Notes: a model not told the origin generated them from the letters alone. A DNA stretch of 64,000 nt from an uncultured Clostridia bacterium (GCA_947628665.1 CANRAU010000001.1:186001-250000), one strand, 5' to 3'. Counted from the stretch's first letter, positions 44,145 through 55,479 are shown. Translations and numbers: made by a program.

Positions 44145-45141
44145 ATGGTATCTCGGAGAGGGCGAACAAAGCGACGTGGCCATCAGCACGCGCATAAGGC
44201 TGGCGCGCAATTTGGCGGACTATCCGTTCCCTGCGCGGCTGGATACCAAATCCCGCATCGCGGTCAACGAACGTATCCGCGACGCCGTACCGCAGGCGGC
44301 GAATTTGCACTATATCGAAATGAAAACGCTTACGCAGTCGCAAATCGTGTCTATGGCGGAGCGGCATTTGATCAGTCCCGAATTCGCATCCTCCTCGGAC
44401 GGTCGTGCGCTGATGCTGTCCGACAGCGAAGAGATCAGCATTATGCTCAATGAGGAGGATCACATCCGCCTGCAGGTGATGAAGCCCGGCCTGGCGCTTT
44501 CGGAGGCCTACACGCTGGCGGATCGTTTGGACACCGCCATCAACGAGCGCGTCACGTTTGCGTTCGATGAACGGCTCGGGTATCTGACCCAATGTCCGAC
44601 CAACCTCGGCACGGGAATGCGCGCGTCGGTGATGCTGCATTTGCCCGCGTTGACGGCGTTAAATCGCATACAGCCCCTTGCCGCCACCGTGTCCAAGCTC
44701 GGTCTGACCATTCGCGGCGCATACGGTGAGGGCAGCGCGCCTATGGGCGATCTGTATCAATTGAGCAATCAGGTGACGCTCGGTATTTCCGAAAAAGCGG
44801 CGATCGAAAACCTCAAAACCATTGTTTTGCAGTTGGCGGCACAGGAACGCGCCGCGCGCACGGAGTTTTTGAAGGACTTAGAGACCGAGGATATGATTTA
44901 CAGAGCATACGGGATATTGAAATCGGCAAGACTATTAAATACCAAAGAATTTATGCAGTTGATCTCCCGCGTGCGCATGGGCGCGGTCGGGGGACTGCTG
45001 CCAATCGACCCGAAACGCATCAACGAACTGATGGTGTCTCTCCAGCCCGCGGGTCTGAATACAAAAGCGGGCAGAACTTTGGATGCGCGCGAGCGTGACG
45101 AGCTGCGTGCAAAATGCGTTCGGGAGGGACTGGACGCATAA
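44137..45141 (+). CDS. mcsB: Protein arginine kinase
   Basis: Phosphorylates arginine residues on client proteins to mark them for ClpCP. 334 residues of the phosphagen-kinase fold: VAISTRIRLARNLADYPFPA, NEEDHIRLQVM, and RASVMLHLPAL and RGAYGEGS. Translated with mcsA. Confidence 0.96.
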   Translation: MAKWYLGEGEQSDVAISTRIRLARNLADYPFPARLDTKSRIAVNERIRDAVPQAANLHYIEMKTLTQSQIVSMAERHLISPEFASSSDGRALMLSDSEEISIMLNEEDHIRLQVMKPGLALSEAYTLADRLDTAINERVTFAFDERLGYLTQCPTNLGTGMRASVMLHLPALTALNRIQPLAATVSKLGLTIRGAYGEGSAPMGDLYQLSNQVTLGISEKAAIENLKTIVLQLAAQERAARTEFLKDLETEDMIYRAYGILKSARLLNTKEFMQLISRVRMGAVGGLLPIDPKRINELMVSLQPAGLNTKAGRTLDARERDELRAKCVREGLDA

Positions 45142-45171
45142 ATTCCGTCTTTCGGAAAGGATGGATGAATC

Positions 45172-47643
<2,472 letters not shown>

Positions 47644-47662
47644 AATGCAACGCATTTTTCCC

Positions 47663-47690
47663 TTGACATTTTCTCAAAAATCCCTATAAT
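47663..47690 (+). promoter_or_regulatory. Consensus promoter before the lysis cassette
   Basis: TTGACA (47663-47668), 16-base spacer, TATAAT (47685-47690), 20 bases after the clpC stop. Both hexamers are perfect, the same spacing as the SOS-type promoter at 26.9 kb. Confidence 0.85.
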
Positions 47691-47703
47691 AGAATATGCA
47701 AGG

Positions 47704-47717
47704 CGAACAAATGTTCG
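47704..47717 (+). promoter_or_regulatory. Perfect LexA-type box
   Basis: CGAACAAATGTTCG, a 14-base perfect palindrome with the Gram-positive LexA core GAAC-N4-GTTC. It lies just downstream of the expected start site (about 47697), where bound LexA would block elongation. Confidence 0.82.
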
Positions 47718-47765
47718 ACAACACCTATCGAAGAAGGCTTCTTCGTATAGGTGTTGTTTTATTTT
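47718..47765 (+). terminator. Terminator hairpin immediately after the LexA box
   Basis: ACAACACCTAT-CGAAGAAG (47718-47736) pairs with 47738-47757 with a one-base bulge, then TTTTATTTT. It lies about 20-60 bases after the promoter start, so it may act as an attenuator for the lysis cassette as well as stopping readthrough from clpC. Confidence 0.8.
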
Positions 47766-47787
47766 CCGAAAAAGAAAGGAGTATGCC

Positions 47788-48213
47788 ATGCAGGATCATG
47801 CAATAGACGCGCCGATCCCCCTGACGGACGGGGAGTACCAGTTCCTTACCGATACGCTCGAACCGCTCACGAGAAAAGAGCTGCAAAACGGTGCGGCGGC
47901 ACGATTTGTGGTCAAAAGCCGCAGCGAAACGCTTCGTCGGCTTGTGCGCTGCGTATTTGAGCAGGAGCTGACCGACGAGGAGCGCGCGGTGGCGCAGCTG
48001 CTGCTTCTCGACGAACAGAGCATTGCCGAAGCGACTCGCCGTTTCGGGCTGTCGCGGAAACGGGTCTGCACCCTGTCCGACAAGGCCGAGAAAAAACTGC
48101 AAGCCTATCTCAAATATCCGTTTTTAATGGATTTCAGCTTGCTGTGTCCGTCGAAATCTTTTTTAAACACCTTACAGAAATACGGAGGCGCTTATGAAGC
48201 AAAATGTCATTGA
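47788..48213 (+). CDS. Sigma-70 region-4-like regulator of the lysis cassette
   Basis: Protein of 141 residues, first gene after the LexA box. The middle carries a sigma region-4-type helix-turn-helix: LTDEERAVAQLLLLDEQSIAEATRRFGLSRKRVCTLSDKAEKKL. N-terminal EYQFLTDTLEPLTRKEL has no known match. Such proteins in phages control late or lysis genes (ArpU-like or sigma-like). GAAAGGAG precedes ATG 47788. It overlaps the next gene by 20 bases. A role in antitermination past the hairpin upstream is an idea without direct evidence. Confidence 0.72.
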   Translation: MQDHAIDAPIPLTDGEYQFLTDTLEPLTRKELQNGAAARFVVKSRSETLRRLVRCVFEQELTDEERAVAQLLLLDEQSIAEATRRFGLSRKRVCTLSDKAEKKLQAYLKYPFLMDFSLLCPSKSFLNTLQKYGGAYEAKCH

Positions 48214-49231
48214 AATTGCGGTTTCGCCCGAATCCGCCGCCGAGCAGGAGGCACAGGCGGGCGTTATGTATGAACACAACGCCACGGCGGTTCGGTTCGT
48301 GATTGACGAAGCGTATGTACAGTCCGGCTATCGCTATTATGTCGAATTCGTCACCGTGAACGGTGTGTCGAGAACGGCATATCTCAACCCCGAAGCGGGC
48401 AAATTGGAGGTCTCCCTGCCGCTTGAGGTGACCTCGCAAATGACGGCGCTGTGCGTTTTGAATATCGTACAGATCGCCGAAAACGGCAAGACCGAGCTTT
48501 TGGTAAAGGCTTCTCGCGTGCGGCTGTATTTTTCCGTCCTGGAAAATACGGATAAGCAGATCGACGCCGATCATGCCTTTTCGGTCAACACGCTGCTGGA
48601 AGCCATAGAAAAAGGCACGTTCAAGGGCGACAAGGGCGATAGAGGGGAGCGCGGCCCTAAAGGCGACAAGGGTGACAAGGGTGACCCGGGCGTTCCCGTG
48701 GACGCGAAGGTGACCGAGACTTCCCCAAATCCCGTTTCGTCCGCGGGATTGTATTCGTTTGTCGGCGGCAGAACGGAACGTTTGATCGCGGAGCTGACCG
48801 TAGGCCCCGAGGGCTACCCCGGCGAGTATATTGTTGCAGCGGATGTGAACGGCAAAGCCTTTTCTCTGCAATCTGTCCGAATTTACGGAAAGCTGATTTA
48901 TGAGCCGGGCGAAAATCCGATCCGTCTGCGTATCCGAACGAATCAGGGTTCTCGGTTTCTCGCGCGTATCAACGATGTGAAGGAAAAGGGGGAAGTGTGC
49001 TTCTTCTGCCATGCATATAACGCGAAGGACTTCATGACGGCGAGCGAAACGATCTACGGCAAAGGCGGACAGGGCATAGAGGTGCATGAAGTCCATCCAA
49101 CGATCTGCACCACATACACGAAGCCCATGGAAAACTTTTACATCGGGATCTATTATTCCAATGAATACATGAATTGGCTTCCGCTCAAAGAAGGGTCGAA
49201 AATCGTCATTACGGGGGTGGATTCAAATTGA
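48194..49231 (+). CDS. Phage baseplate/fibre-like protein with collagen repeats
   Basis: 345 residues. Residues 1-130 resemble the N-terminal domain of phage upper-baseplate BppU-like proteins (ATAVRFVIDEAY, YYVEFVTVNGVSRTAYL). A collagen-like run of eight Gly-X-Y triplets spans 145-168 (GDKGDRGERGPKGDK...). The C-terminal 170 residues are unlike any family I can name and would be a receptor or assembly module. ATG 48194 follows ACGGAGG. In tailed phages this type links tail and receptor; here no tail or baseplate partner genes are present. Confidence 0.7.
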   Translation: MKQNVIEIAVSPESAAEQEAQAGVMYEHNATAVRFVIDEAYVQSGYRYYVEFVTVNGVSRTAYLNPEAGKLEVSLPLEVTSQMTALCVLNIVQIAENGKTELLVKASRVRLYFSVLENTDKQIDADHAFSVNTLLEAIEKGTFKGDKGDRGERGPKGDKGDKGDPGVPVDAKVTETSPNPVSSAGLYSFVGGRTERLIAELTVGPEGYPGEYIVAADVNGKAFSLQSVRIYGKLIYEPGENPIRLRIRTNQGSRFLARINDVKEKGEVCFFCHAYNAKDFMTASETIYGKGGQGIEVHEVHPTICTTYTKPMENFYIGIYYSNEYMNWLPLKEGSKIVITGVDSN

Positions 49232-49348
49232 ATGTGCCATTTACATCCTGTGAGCGGGCGTCCGTGCGGAAAAAAGCCGTACATTTTGCCCGCAATTCCG
49301 TCGATAAAATGCAGGCAAATCAATATACTGTATTGTCGGGTGATTTGC

Positions 49349-49576
49349 GTGACGCCTGAAATATGGGTCGCTGTTCTCTCCTTTATGGGTACGCTTGCGG
49401 GCAGCGCCGCAGGCATCCTTGCGAGCGCGCGCCTGGTCAACTATCGGATCGGACAGCTGGAAAAAAAGGTCGATCGGCATAACCATTTTGCCGAGCGCAT
49501 CCCGCTTTTGGAAGAGCGGATCAAGATTTTATCGGAAAAAGCAGAACACACAGAAAGGAAAGATGTGTATGAGTAA
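49349..49576 (+). CDS. XhlA-like small membrane/coiled-coil protein
   Basis: 75 residues, often seen next to phage endolysins in Clostridia. N-terminal hydrophobic helix (VAVLSFMGTLAGSAAGILAS, about 8-27) then a coiled coil (IGQLEKKVDRHNHFAERIPLLEERIKIL). GTG 49349 is chosen since no ATG precedes the helix and GGGTG lies upstream; start uncertain. It probably assists holin action or membrane attachment of the lysis proteins. Confidence 0.72.
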   Translation: MTPEIWVAVLSFMGTLAGSAAGILASARLVNYRIGQLEKKVDRHNHFAERIPLLEERIKILSEKAEHTERKDVYE

Positions 49577-50429
49577 AGGTATAGACGTCAGTCGGTATCA
49601 AGGCGAGATCGACTGGAAAAAGGTCAAGGCATCCGGCGTACAGTTTGCCATGCTGCGCGCGGGCTACGGGCGTTTTGATGCGCAAAAGGACGCGCAGTTC
49701 GAGCGCAATTACAAGGAAGCAAAGGCGGTCGGTATTCCCGTCGGCGCATATCTCTACAGCTATGCCAAAAGCGTAGAGGACGCACGCAACGAGGCGAAGG
49801 TATTTTTGCAGTGGGTCAAGGGCAAGCAGTTCGCGTACCCGCTGGCATTTGACGTAGAGGAAGCCGAGCAGGCGCAAAAAGGCAAGCAGTTTGTTTCGGA
49901 TATAATCCGCGCTTTTTGCGAGACCGTGGAGCAGGCGGGATACTATGTGTGCATTTACGCCAACAAATACTGGCTCGACAACTACATTGATGCAGACTGC
50001 AAAAAACGGTATGACGTTTGGGTCGCACAATGGGCAAAAACAAACACCTATAACGGCGCTTACGGGATGTGGCAATACACCTCGGACGGCGCGGTATCGG
50101 GTATTTCGGGGCGTGTGGATCTGGACGAGAGCTATAAGGATTACCCGTCCATTATACGCAAAAACGGCTTAAACGGATTCCCAAAAGCCGCGACGCCGAA
50201 CCCGGGTGCGCCGTTCACGCCGCGCATGATGGTGACGCTCGAAAAAACGCCTCTGTATGTGTCCGCGACGGCAAAAACGCCCGCCGCACGCAAAAGCGGA
50301 ACGTATTATATCTATGACGGCATCGAGATCAACGGGCGGTATCGCATTACGGTTTCGCCGGAACGCGCGCTGAAAACGCCCATCGGTGAAAATGTCACGG
50401 GCTATGTAGACAAAAAGGATTTAAGATAA
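49569..50429 (+). CDS. GH25 lysozyme (endolysin-type)
   Basis: Peptidoglycan muramidase, 286 residues. The GH25 domain (about 1-190) begins KGIDVSRYQGEIDW, and includes YLYSYAKSVEDARNEAKVFL, LAFDVEEAEQ (Asp/Glu catalytic pair), and YANKYWLDNYI, VAQW. A C-terminal SH3-like part (about 210-286) with repeated VT/V-TLEKTPLYVS strands would bind the cell wall. ATG 49569 has GAAAGGAAAG upstream. No signal peptide, as expected when release depends on a holin. Confidence 0.93.
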   Translation: MSKGIDVSRYQGEIDWKKVKASGVQFAMLRAGYGRFDAQKDAQFERNYKEAKAVGIPVGAYLYSYAKSVEDARNEAKVFLQWVKGKQFAYPLAFDVEEAEQAQKGKQFVSDIIRAFCETVEQAGYYVCIYANKYWLDNYIDADCKKRYDVWVAQWAKTNTYNGAYGMWQYTSDGAVSGISGRVDLDESYKDYPSIIRKNGLNGFPKAATPNPGAPFTPRMMVTLEKTPLYVSATAKTPAARKSGTYYIYDGIEINGRYRITVSPERALKTPIGENVTGYVDKKDLR

Positions 50430-50452
50430 CCCATTTTACGGGAGGACGTTTC

Positions 50453-50701
50453 ATGGCTATACTGCAATATATTTTGGATAAAATGCTGCTCCTGATCCCC
50501 ATCCTCAATATTTTGGGGATGATCATCAAGGAGATCGACAAAATTCCCGATCGGTATATCCCCCTGCTCCTGCTGGTGTTCGGCGTGCTCGGCGCGATCG
50601 CCCTCGGCGGGGTGTCGGCGGATTCCGTGGTGCAGGGCATTCTCATAACGGGCGCTGCCGTATACGGCAATCAGATCGTGAAGCAGTTCAGGCAAAGTTA
50701 A
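50453..50701 (+). CDS. Phage holin
   Basis: 82 residues with two or three hydrophobic segments (about 10-28, 36-55, 60-75) and short charged loops, matching the Hol44/holin superfamily V type (RYIPLLLLVFGVLGAIAL). It forms the pore that lets the lysozyme reach the wall. GGGAGG precedes ATG 50453. Terminated by the hairpin at 50737-50769. Confidence 0.9.
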   Translation: MAILQYILDKMLLLIPILNILGMIIKEIDKIPDRYIPLLLLVFGVLGAIALGGVSADSVVQGILITGAAVYGNQIVKQFRQS

Positions 50702-50736
50702 AATCGCATCGGCGCGTAAGCGCCGCAATAGAAAGG

Positions 50737-50769
50737 GGACGCAGGGTTTTGGACTCTGCGTCCTTTTTT
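50737..50769 (+). terminator. Terminator of the lysis cassette
   Basis: GGACGCAGGG (50737-50746) with CTCTGCGTCC (50754-50763), then a T run to 50769. Confidence 0.9.
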
Positions 50770-50881
50770 ATCCTTTTTCGGCTGTGCGGCCGACTTAATT
50801 GCCTTGGGACTCGGTACGGCGAAGCACGTGGACATTCCTGTAATTACCGTTCCGCCTTCTCGGCAAAAACCGCATTATATA

Positions 50882-50910
50882 TTGACTTTTTATTTGAAAA
50901 AAAGTATACT
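50882..50910 (+). promoter_or_regulatory. Promoter of the exopolysaccharide operon
   Basis: TTGACT (50882-50887), 17-base spacer, TATACT (50905-50910), 55 bases before the first glycosyl gene. Confidence 0.85.
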
Positions 50911-50965
50911 TAATTTATCTGCGGAGCAGTTCCGCAAAAACCTGATCGTGTGGAGGAGGGGTGCA

Positions 50966-51601
50966 GTGTATTCTTTTGTGAAGCGCTTTTTGGATGTAGC
51001 AGCGGCTCTGCTTGCTCTGCTTGTTCTTTTTCCTCTGCTTTTGGTGGTCGCGGTGCTGGTCAAGGCGACAAGCCCCGGTCCTGTTCTCTTTAAGCAAACC
51101 CGGCTCGGAAAAGATGGCCGCGAGTTTCAAATTTATAAATTTCGTTCCATGTGTGTCGGTGCAGAACAGATAGGCACGGGGGTATACTCCGGCAAAGGCG
51201 ACACCCGTGTGACCAAAATCGGCAAATTTCTCCGTGCGACCAGTATTGACGAGCTTCCGCAGCTGATCAATGTTCTCAAAGGGGAAATGAGCTTCATCGG
51301 CCCCCGCCCGCCGCTTACATACCATCCGTGGCCGCTTTCGGAATATACCCCGGAGCAGCTTCGTATGTTCGCGGTGCGTCCCGGCATTACCGGGTGGGCG
51401 CAGGTCAACGGCAGGAAAGACGTGGAATGGAACCGCCGCATTCAGTTGAATGTTTGGTATGTGGAGCATATGTCGCTTTGGCTGGACATTAAAATTTTGT
51501 TTTTGACGGTTTATAAGGTGTTTACCAATGCTGACAATGCAAATACCAACGCGACGGTTGTACCCGAAGCCCAAGACGCAACGGAGAGTGTGGAGAAATA
51601 A
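50966..51601 (+). CDS. Priming sugar phosphate transferase
   Basis: Bacterial sugar transferase of the WbaP/WcaJ C-terminal type, 211 residues, loading the first sugar phosphate on undecaprenyl phosphate. One N-terminal helix ([19 protein letters not shown]) then the catalytic domain [51 protein letters not shown], and [16 protein letters not shown] 50966 has GGAGGAGGGG upstream and replaces the longer frame. First gene of the operon. Confidence 0.92.
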   Translation: MYSFVKRFLDVAAALLALLVLFPLLLVVAVLVKATSPGPVLFKQTRLGKDGREFQIYKFRSMCVGAEQIGTGVYSGKGDTRVTKIGKFLRATSIDELPQLINVLKGEMSFIGPRPPLTYHPWPLSEYTPEQLRMFAVRPGITGWAQVNGRKDVEWNRRIQLNVWYVEHMSLWLDIKILFLTVYKVFTNADNANTNATVVPEAQDATESVEK

Positions 51602-52437
51602 TGCCGCTGAAGCTGATGTATTTAACAAATGAACCCGAGATCGCTGCGGCCGCGCAGGCTGCGGCGGTCGATCGTGTTTTTTTGGATTTGGAACTGCGCG
51701 GCAAAGAAGAGCGGCAGGCCAATTTGGACACGGTCATTTCCCACAACAGCATAGAGGACGTTGCCCGCCTGCGCGCGGTGCTTCACGAAACCGAACTGCT
51801 GGTGCGGGTGAATTCTCTGTATGACGGCTCAAAAGCGGAGATCGACCGGGTGATCGAGGACGGCGCGGACATCGTCATGCTGCCGTATTTCCAAAGCGTG
51901 CAAGAGGTACAGTCGTTTATCCGCATGGTCGACGGCAGGGCAAAGACCTGTTTGCTCTGCGAGACGCCCAAAGCGGTGGAGCATTTGGACGAGATTTTAG
52001 ACCTTGACGGGATAGATGAAGTCCATATTGGCCTAAACGACCTGCACCTTGGGTATCATATGACGTTTATGTTTGAACTGCTGGCCAACGGCACGGTGGA
52101 CGCCCTTTGCGAAAAATTCCGCAAAAAGGGCGTTATGTACGGCTTCGGCGGCGTGGGCAGACCCGGAAGCGACGTTGCGCTGCCCGCAGACCGTATTTTG
52201 GCGGAGCATTGCCGCTTAGGCTCGCACATGGTGATTTTGTCGAGAGCTTTTTTAGACGTCGGCAAGCTCGGGAACAGAGCGGAAATCCCCGAACTGTTTC
52301 AAAGCGGCGTGCAGGCGATTCGCAGTTGTGAGCGTGCGGCGGCGGCTATGTCGCCTGCGGAGCTTTCGGAAAATCACCGCGCGGTGCAGCAGATCGTGCA
52401 GTCGATTGTCGAGAAGAAAAAGGAGACCGGCCGATGA
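51601..52437 (+). CDS. HpcH/HpaI-family aldolase/citrate lyase protein
   Basis: 278 residues of the HpcH/HpaI aldolase/citrate lyase beta family, a TIM barrel that cleaves or forms C-C bonds with pyruvate or acyl-type donors. Seen: AAVDRVFLDLELRGKE (first metal/Arg region), LCETPKAVEHLDEIL (Glu metal ligand) and GLNDLHLGYHMTF. It starts on the last base of the priming transferase stop. Its presence in a sugar operon suggests synthesis of an acidic or hydroxyacid group for the polymer. Confidence 0.85.
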   Translation: MPLKLMYLTNEPEIAAAAQAAAVDRVFLDLELRGKEERQANLDTVISHNSIEDVARLRAVLHETELLVRVNSLYDGSKAEIDRVIEDGADIVMLPYFQSVQEVQSFIRMVDGRAKTCLLCETPKAVEHLDEILDLDGIDEVHIGLNDLHLGYHMTFMFELLANGTVDALCEKFRKKGVMYGFGGVGRPGSDVALPADRILAEHCRLGSHMVILSRAFLDVGKLGNRAEIPELFQSGVQAIRSCERAAAAMSPAELSENHRAVQQIVQSIVEKKKETGR

Positions 52438-53402
52438 TATTTTTTGTAACCGTTTTGCGCGCACTTGCGGCCATGCTCATTACCAATTCCCATTATGTCG
52501 GCGTATACCCGACCGATCTTATCGCCAACGGGGGGCTTCTCGGAGATGTGATCTTCTTTGCGGTTTCCGGCTTCTGCCTTTGCAACCCGAAAGTGAATTT
52601 TTTTCGCTGGTACGGCAAGCGGATCGTCCGCATTTACCCGCAGGTGGTGCTGCTCACGGCGTTCTATTTGCTCATAGGCGTTTTGTCCCGGGAAGAGCAT
52701 ACCGCTTTCGGGTGGTTCGTGTATCCCACGAATTTCCACTTTATCGCCTCCATTATGCTGCTGTATATCCCGTTGTATTTCCTGATGCGGGCGCCCAAGC
52801 TGAAGGCGCATCTTCCTGCGGTATTGGCGGCTGTGCTCCTTCTGCAACTGATCGTCTATCTCGCGTTTGTGGATAAATCGACCTACAATATAGATGCGGT
52901 GAGCAAGCCCTTCATTCGCTTTCTGTACGCGGCGGCTATGCTCATCGGTGCGTATTTCAGGCTGCATTTGGACAAGTACCGCAACCAAAACCGCGTCCGA
53001 AATTGGATCCTCCTATTTTTCGCGGGGGGGGGGTACTTTACCAGCAAGCTATTGTTTTCGCGGTACGCGGCGGCCGCGCCTTTCCAGATTTTCAACCAAT
53101 ACATTTTGCTCTTCCTGCTGTGGATGGTATTCCGTTGCTTCGCCGGCATAGACGGCAAGCTGGAGGCGCTGCCTGCGGTCATTAAAAAAATCATCACAGT
53201 CATATCCGAGATCACCTTGGAAATTTACATTGTGCAAATCGGAATCATTTCGTTCTTTGCACACCTTCTGCCTTTCCCGCTCAACTGGCTGGCGCTCACG
53301 ACGGTGATCGTATGCGGTGCGCTGTTGCTGCATTTTGTGAGCGGCAAGCTCGTGTCGGGCGGCACATATCTTGTGCAGAAAATCAAAAACAGAGGAAAAT
53401 AG
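52434..53402 (+). CDS. Acyltransferase 3-family membrane protein
   Basis: 322 residues, about ten helices, of the acyltransferase-3 family that O-acetylates or otherwise acylates extracellular sugars. N-terminal LRALAAMLITNSHY holds the family's His-type motif with Asn-Ser in place of the usual arrangement, then the C-terminal helices. ATGA overlap with the aldolase gene. A seven-G run at about 53026-53032 lies within the gene. Confidence 0.82.
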   Translation: MIFFVTVLRALAAMLITNSHYVGVYPTDLIANGGLLGDVIFFAVSGFCLCNPKVNFFRWYGKRIVRIYPQVVLLTAFYLLIGVLSREEHTAFGWFVYPTNFHFIASIMLLYIPLYFLMRAPKLKAHLPAVLAAVLLLQLIVYLAFVDKSTYNIDAVSKPFIRFLYAAAMLIGAYFRLHLDKYRNQNRVRNWILLFFAGGGYFTSKLLFSRYAAAAPFQIFNQYILLFLLWMVFRCFAGIDGKLEALPAVIKKIITVISEITLEIYIVQIGIISFFAHLLPFPLNWLALTTVIVCGALLLHFVSGKLVSGGTYLVQKIKNRGK

Positions 53403-53450
53403 CAGCACCGATGGCGCTTTGCAAAGCCCGAGTGCTTCTTAGTGTTAGCA

Positions 53451-54392
53451 ATGAAAACTCTTTTGACAGGCGCATATCCGTATACAACCGAGCAGCTTTC
53501 GGCGCTTCGTGCGCTGGGGGCGGAGCTTGTGTTTGTGCAGGAGGAAAGAGAACCGCTGGGGATCGATGTACAGGACATTGAAGCGGTGGTCTGCAACAGC
53601 CTGTTTTTATATAACGACATTGCGGCGTTTAAAGCCCTGAAGCTCATCCAGGCGACCAGCGCGGGTCTTGACCGCCTGCCGCTCGACTACATTCGACAAC
53701 ATGGAATCACCCTTTTTAATGCAAGGGGCATTTACAGCGTACCGATGGCGGAATTTGCCGTCCTCGGTACTTTGCAGATTTATAAGCATAGTTTTGCATT
53801 TTTCGAGAACCAGCAAAAAGGGATTTGGCAAAAGCAGCGGACGCTTTCGGAGCTTACAAATAAGCGGGTGCTTCTTGTCGGCGCGGGCAGCGTCGGCACG
53901 GCCTGTGCAAAGCGCTTTGCGGCGTTTGACGCCGAAGTGGTCGGCGTGGATGCGGCTGCGGTTCAGAGTCCCTTTTATCAGGCTATCTATCCGCTTGCCG
54001 CGTTGGAGGAGCAGGTTCGTGCGGCGGACGTGGTGATCCTTACATTGCCGCTGACCGACGAGACCCGCGGGATGTTCGGCGAACGCATGCTGACGCAAAT
54101 GAAGCCCACCGCAGTGCTTGTCAATTTGGCACGCGGCGCGTTGGTCGACGAAAACGCGCTGATCGCGGCGCTTGCGGGCGGCAAGCTCGGCGGGGCGGTG
54201 CTCGATGTGTTCGCGGAAGAACCGCTCTCTTCGCAAAGTCCGCTTTGGCATATGGACAATGTGATCGTGACGCCGCACAATTCCTTTGTGTCCGATCAAA
54301 CGAACGAACGCCTGTTTGCGTTGATTTATAAACATATTCAAAATTTTTTGGAGAGGGGAAACACAAGTGAAACTGGTTATGATCTCCCCTAA
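53451..54392 (+). CDS. D-2-hydroxyacid dehydrogenase
   Basis: 313 residues: NAD-binding VLLVGAGSVGTACAKRFAAF, catalytic Arg in NLARGALVDENAL, Glu in FAEEPL and the end TPHNSFVS with the catalytic His. Reduces a 2-keto acid to a D-2-hydroxyacid. ATG 53451 has no clear ribosome binding site; a GTG at 53442 is possible. It overlaps the next gene by 26 bases. Within the operon it may make the hydroxyacid substituent. Confidence 0.87.
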   Translation: MKTLLTGAYPYTTEQLSALRALGAELVFVQEEREPLGIDVQDIEAVVCNSLFLYNDIAAFKALKLIQATSAGLDRLPLDYIRQHGITLFNARGIYSVPMAEFAVLGTLQIYKHSFAFFENQQKGIWQKQRTLSELTNKRVLLVGAGSVGTACAKRFAAFDAEVVGVDAAAVQSPFYQAIYPLAALEEQVRAADVVILTLPLTDETRGMFGERMLTQMKPTAVLVNLARGALVDENALIAALAGGKLGGAVLDVFAEEPLSSQSPLWHMDNVIVTPHNSFVSDQTNERLFALIYKHIQNFLERGNTSETGYDLP

Positions 54393-55479
54393 AAACCGAA
54401 CCGTATACAATTTTCGCGGAGATCTCATCCGGGAGATCGTTGCAAGCGGCTATGAGGTCGTTGTGACGGGGCCGAACCGGGAGCATGTAGACGAGATCAC
54501 CGCGCTCGGCGCACGGTTCGTGGAGATCCCAATGGATAAAAACGGCGTAAATCCGCTTGCCGATCTGCAATATCAAAAGGCGCTTTACGAGCTGTTTTGT
54601 CGGGAAAAGCCCGACGTCACGTTCGGGTATACCGCAAAGCCCGTGATTTACGGCGCGATCGCCGCAAAAAAAGCGGGTGTGCCGCACATCGTTTCCATGG
54701 TGACGGGCGTGGGGTACGCCTTTACGGCAAAAACCGCGAAGGCAAAGGCCATCAAAGCGATTATGTCCCTGCTTTACAAACGGGCTTTTTCGTGTGCGGA
54801 TACGGTAATTTTCCAAAATCCCGATGACCTTGATCAGTTTGTCGCCGAGCGGTTGCTCCATAAGGAAAAATGTCGTGTGGTCAACGGTTCGGGCGTGAAC
54901 CGCGCGAAATTCCCTGAAGCGCCATACCCCGAGCAGATCACCTTTTTCATGCTTGCGCGCGTGATGTATTCCAAGGGGATTCGCGAATACCTGGAAGCGT
55001 GCAAAATGGTCAAGGCAAAGCACCCCGAAGTGCGCTGTATGCTTTTGGGCGCCTGCGAGCAAATTCAGGATTCCTTTTCCAGAGCCGATTTACAGCCGTA
55101 TATCGACAGCGGCATCCTGGAGTATTTTGAGGAAACCGACACCGTGGCGGATTATTACAGGCAATGCTCCGTATTCGTTTTGCCCTCTTATCGGGAGGGT
55201 ACGCCGCGAACGGTTTTGGAGACCATGTCTATGGCAAGACCGATTATTACGACCGACGCGCCCGGTTGCCGGGGCACTGTCATCGACGGGAAAACGGGAT
55301 TTTTAGTGCCTGTGGGCGATGCAAACGCCGTCGCCGAAAAAATGCTTACGTTTGTCGAGCATCCCGAAATGATTCCCGAAATGGGTGCGGCGAGCGCGGC
55401 GCTTTGCGCAGAAAAGTTTGATGTACGCAAGGTCAATGCCGATATGTGCAAATACCTTGGGATAAAAGGAGAAAATTGA
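54367..55479 (+). CDS. Glycosyltransferase family 4 protein
   Basis: 370 residues, GT-B fold. N-terminal MVISPKNRTVYNFRGDL, KPVIYGAIAAKKAGVP and HIVSMVTGVGYAF, C-terminal FFMLARVMYSKGIREYLEA, LPSYREGTPRTVLETMSMARPIITTD (sugar nucleotide site). GTG 54367 with GGAGAGG upstream. Resembles the WbpH/CapM-type transferases next to WbpP-like epimerases. Confidence 0.9.
   Translation: MKLVMISPKNRTVYNFRGDLIREIVASGYEVVVTGPNREHVDEITALGARFVEIPMDKNGVNPLADLQYQKALYELFCREKPDVTFGYTAKPVIYGAIAAKKAGVPHIVSMVTGVGYAFTAKTAKAKAIKAIMSLLYKRAFSCADTVIFQNPDDLDQFVAERLLHKEKCRVVNGSGVNRAKFPEAPYPEQITFFMLARVMYSKGIREYLEACKMVKAKHPEVRCMLLGACEQIQDSFSRADLQPYIDSGILEYFEETDTVADYYRQCSVFVLPSYREGTPRTVLETMSMARPIITTDAPGCRGTVIDGKTGFLVPVGDANAVAEKMLTFVEHPEMIPEMGAASAALCAEKFDVRKVNADMCKYLGIKGEN

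Noticed and set aside
47788..50701. Complete prophage
   Set aside because: Only lysis and fibre-like genes are present; no integrase, terminase, portal, capsid or tail genes, and both flanks are ordinary host operons.
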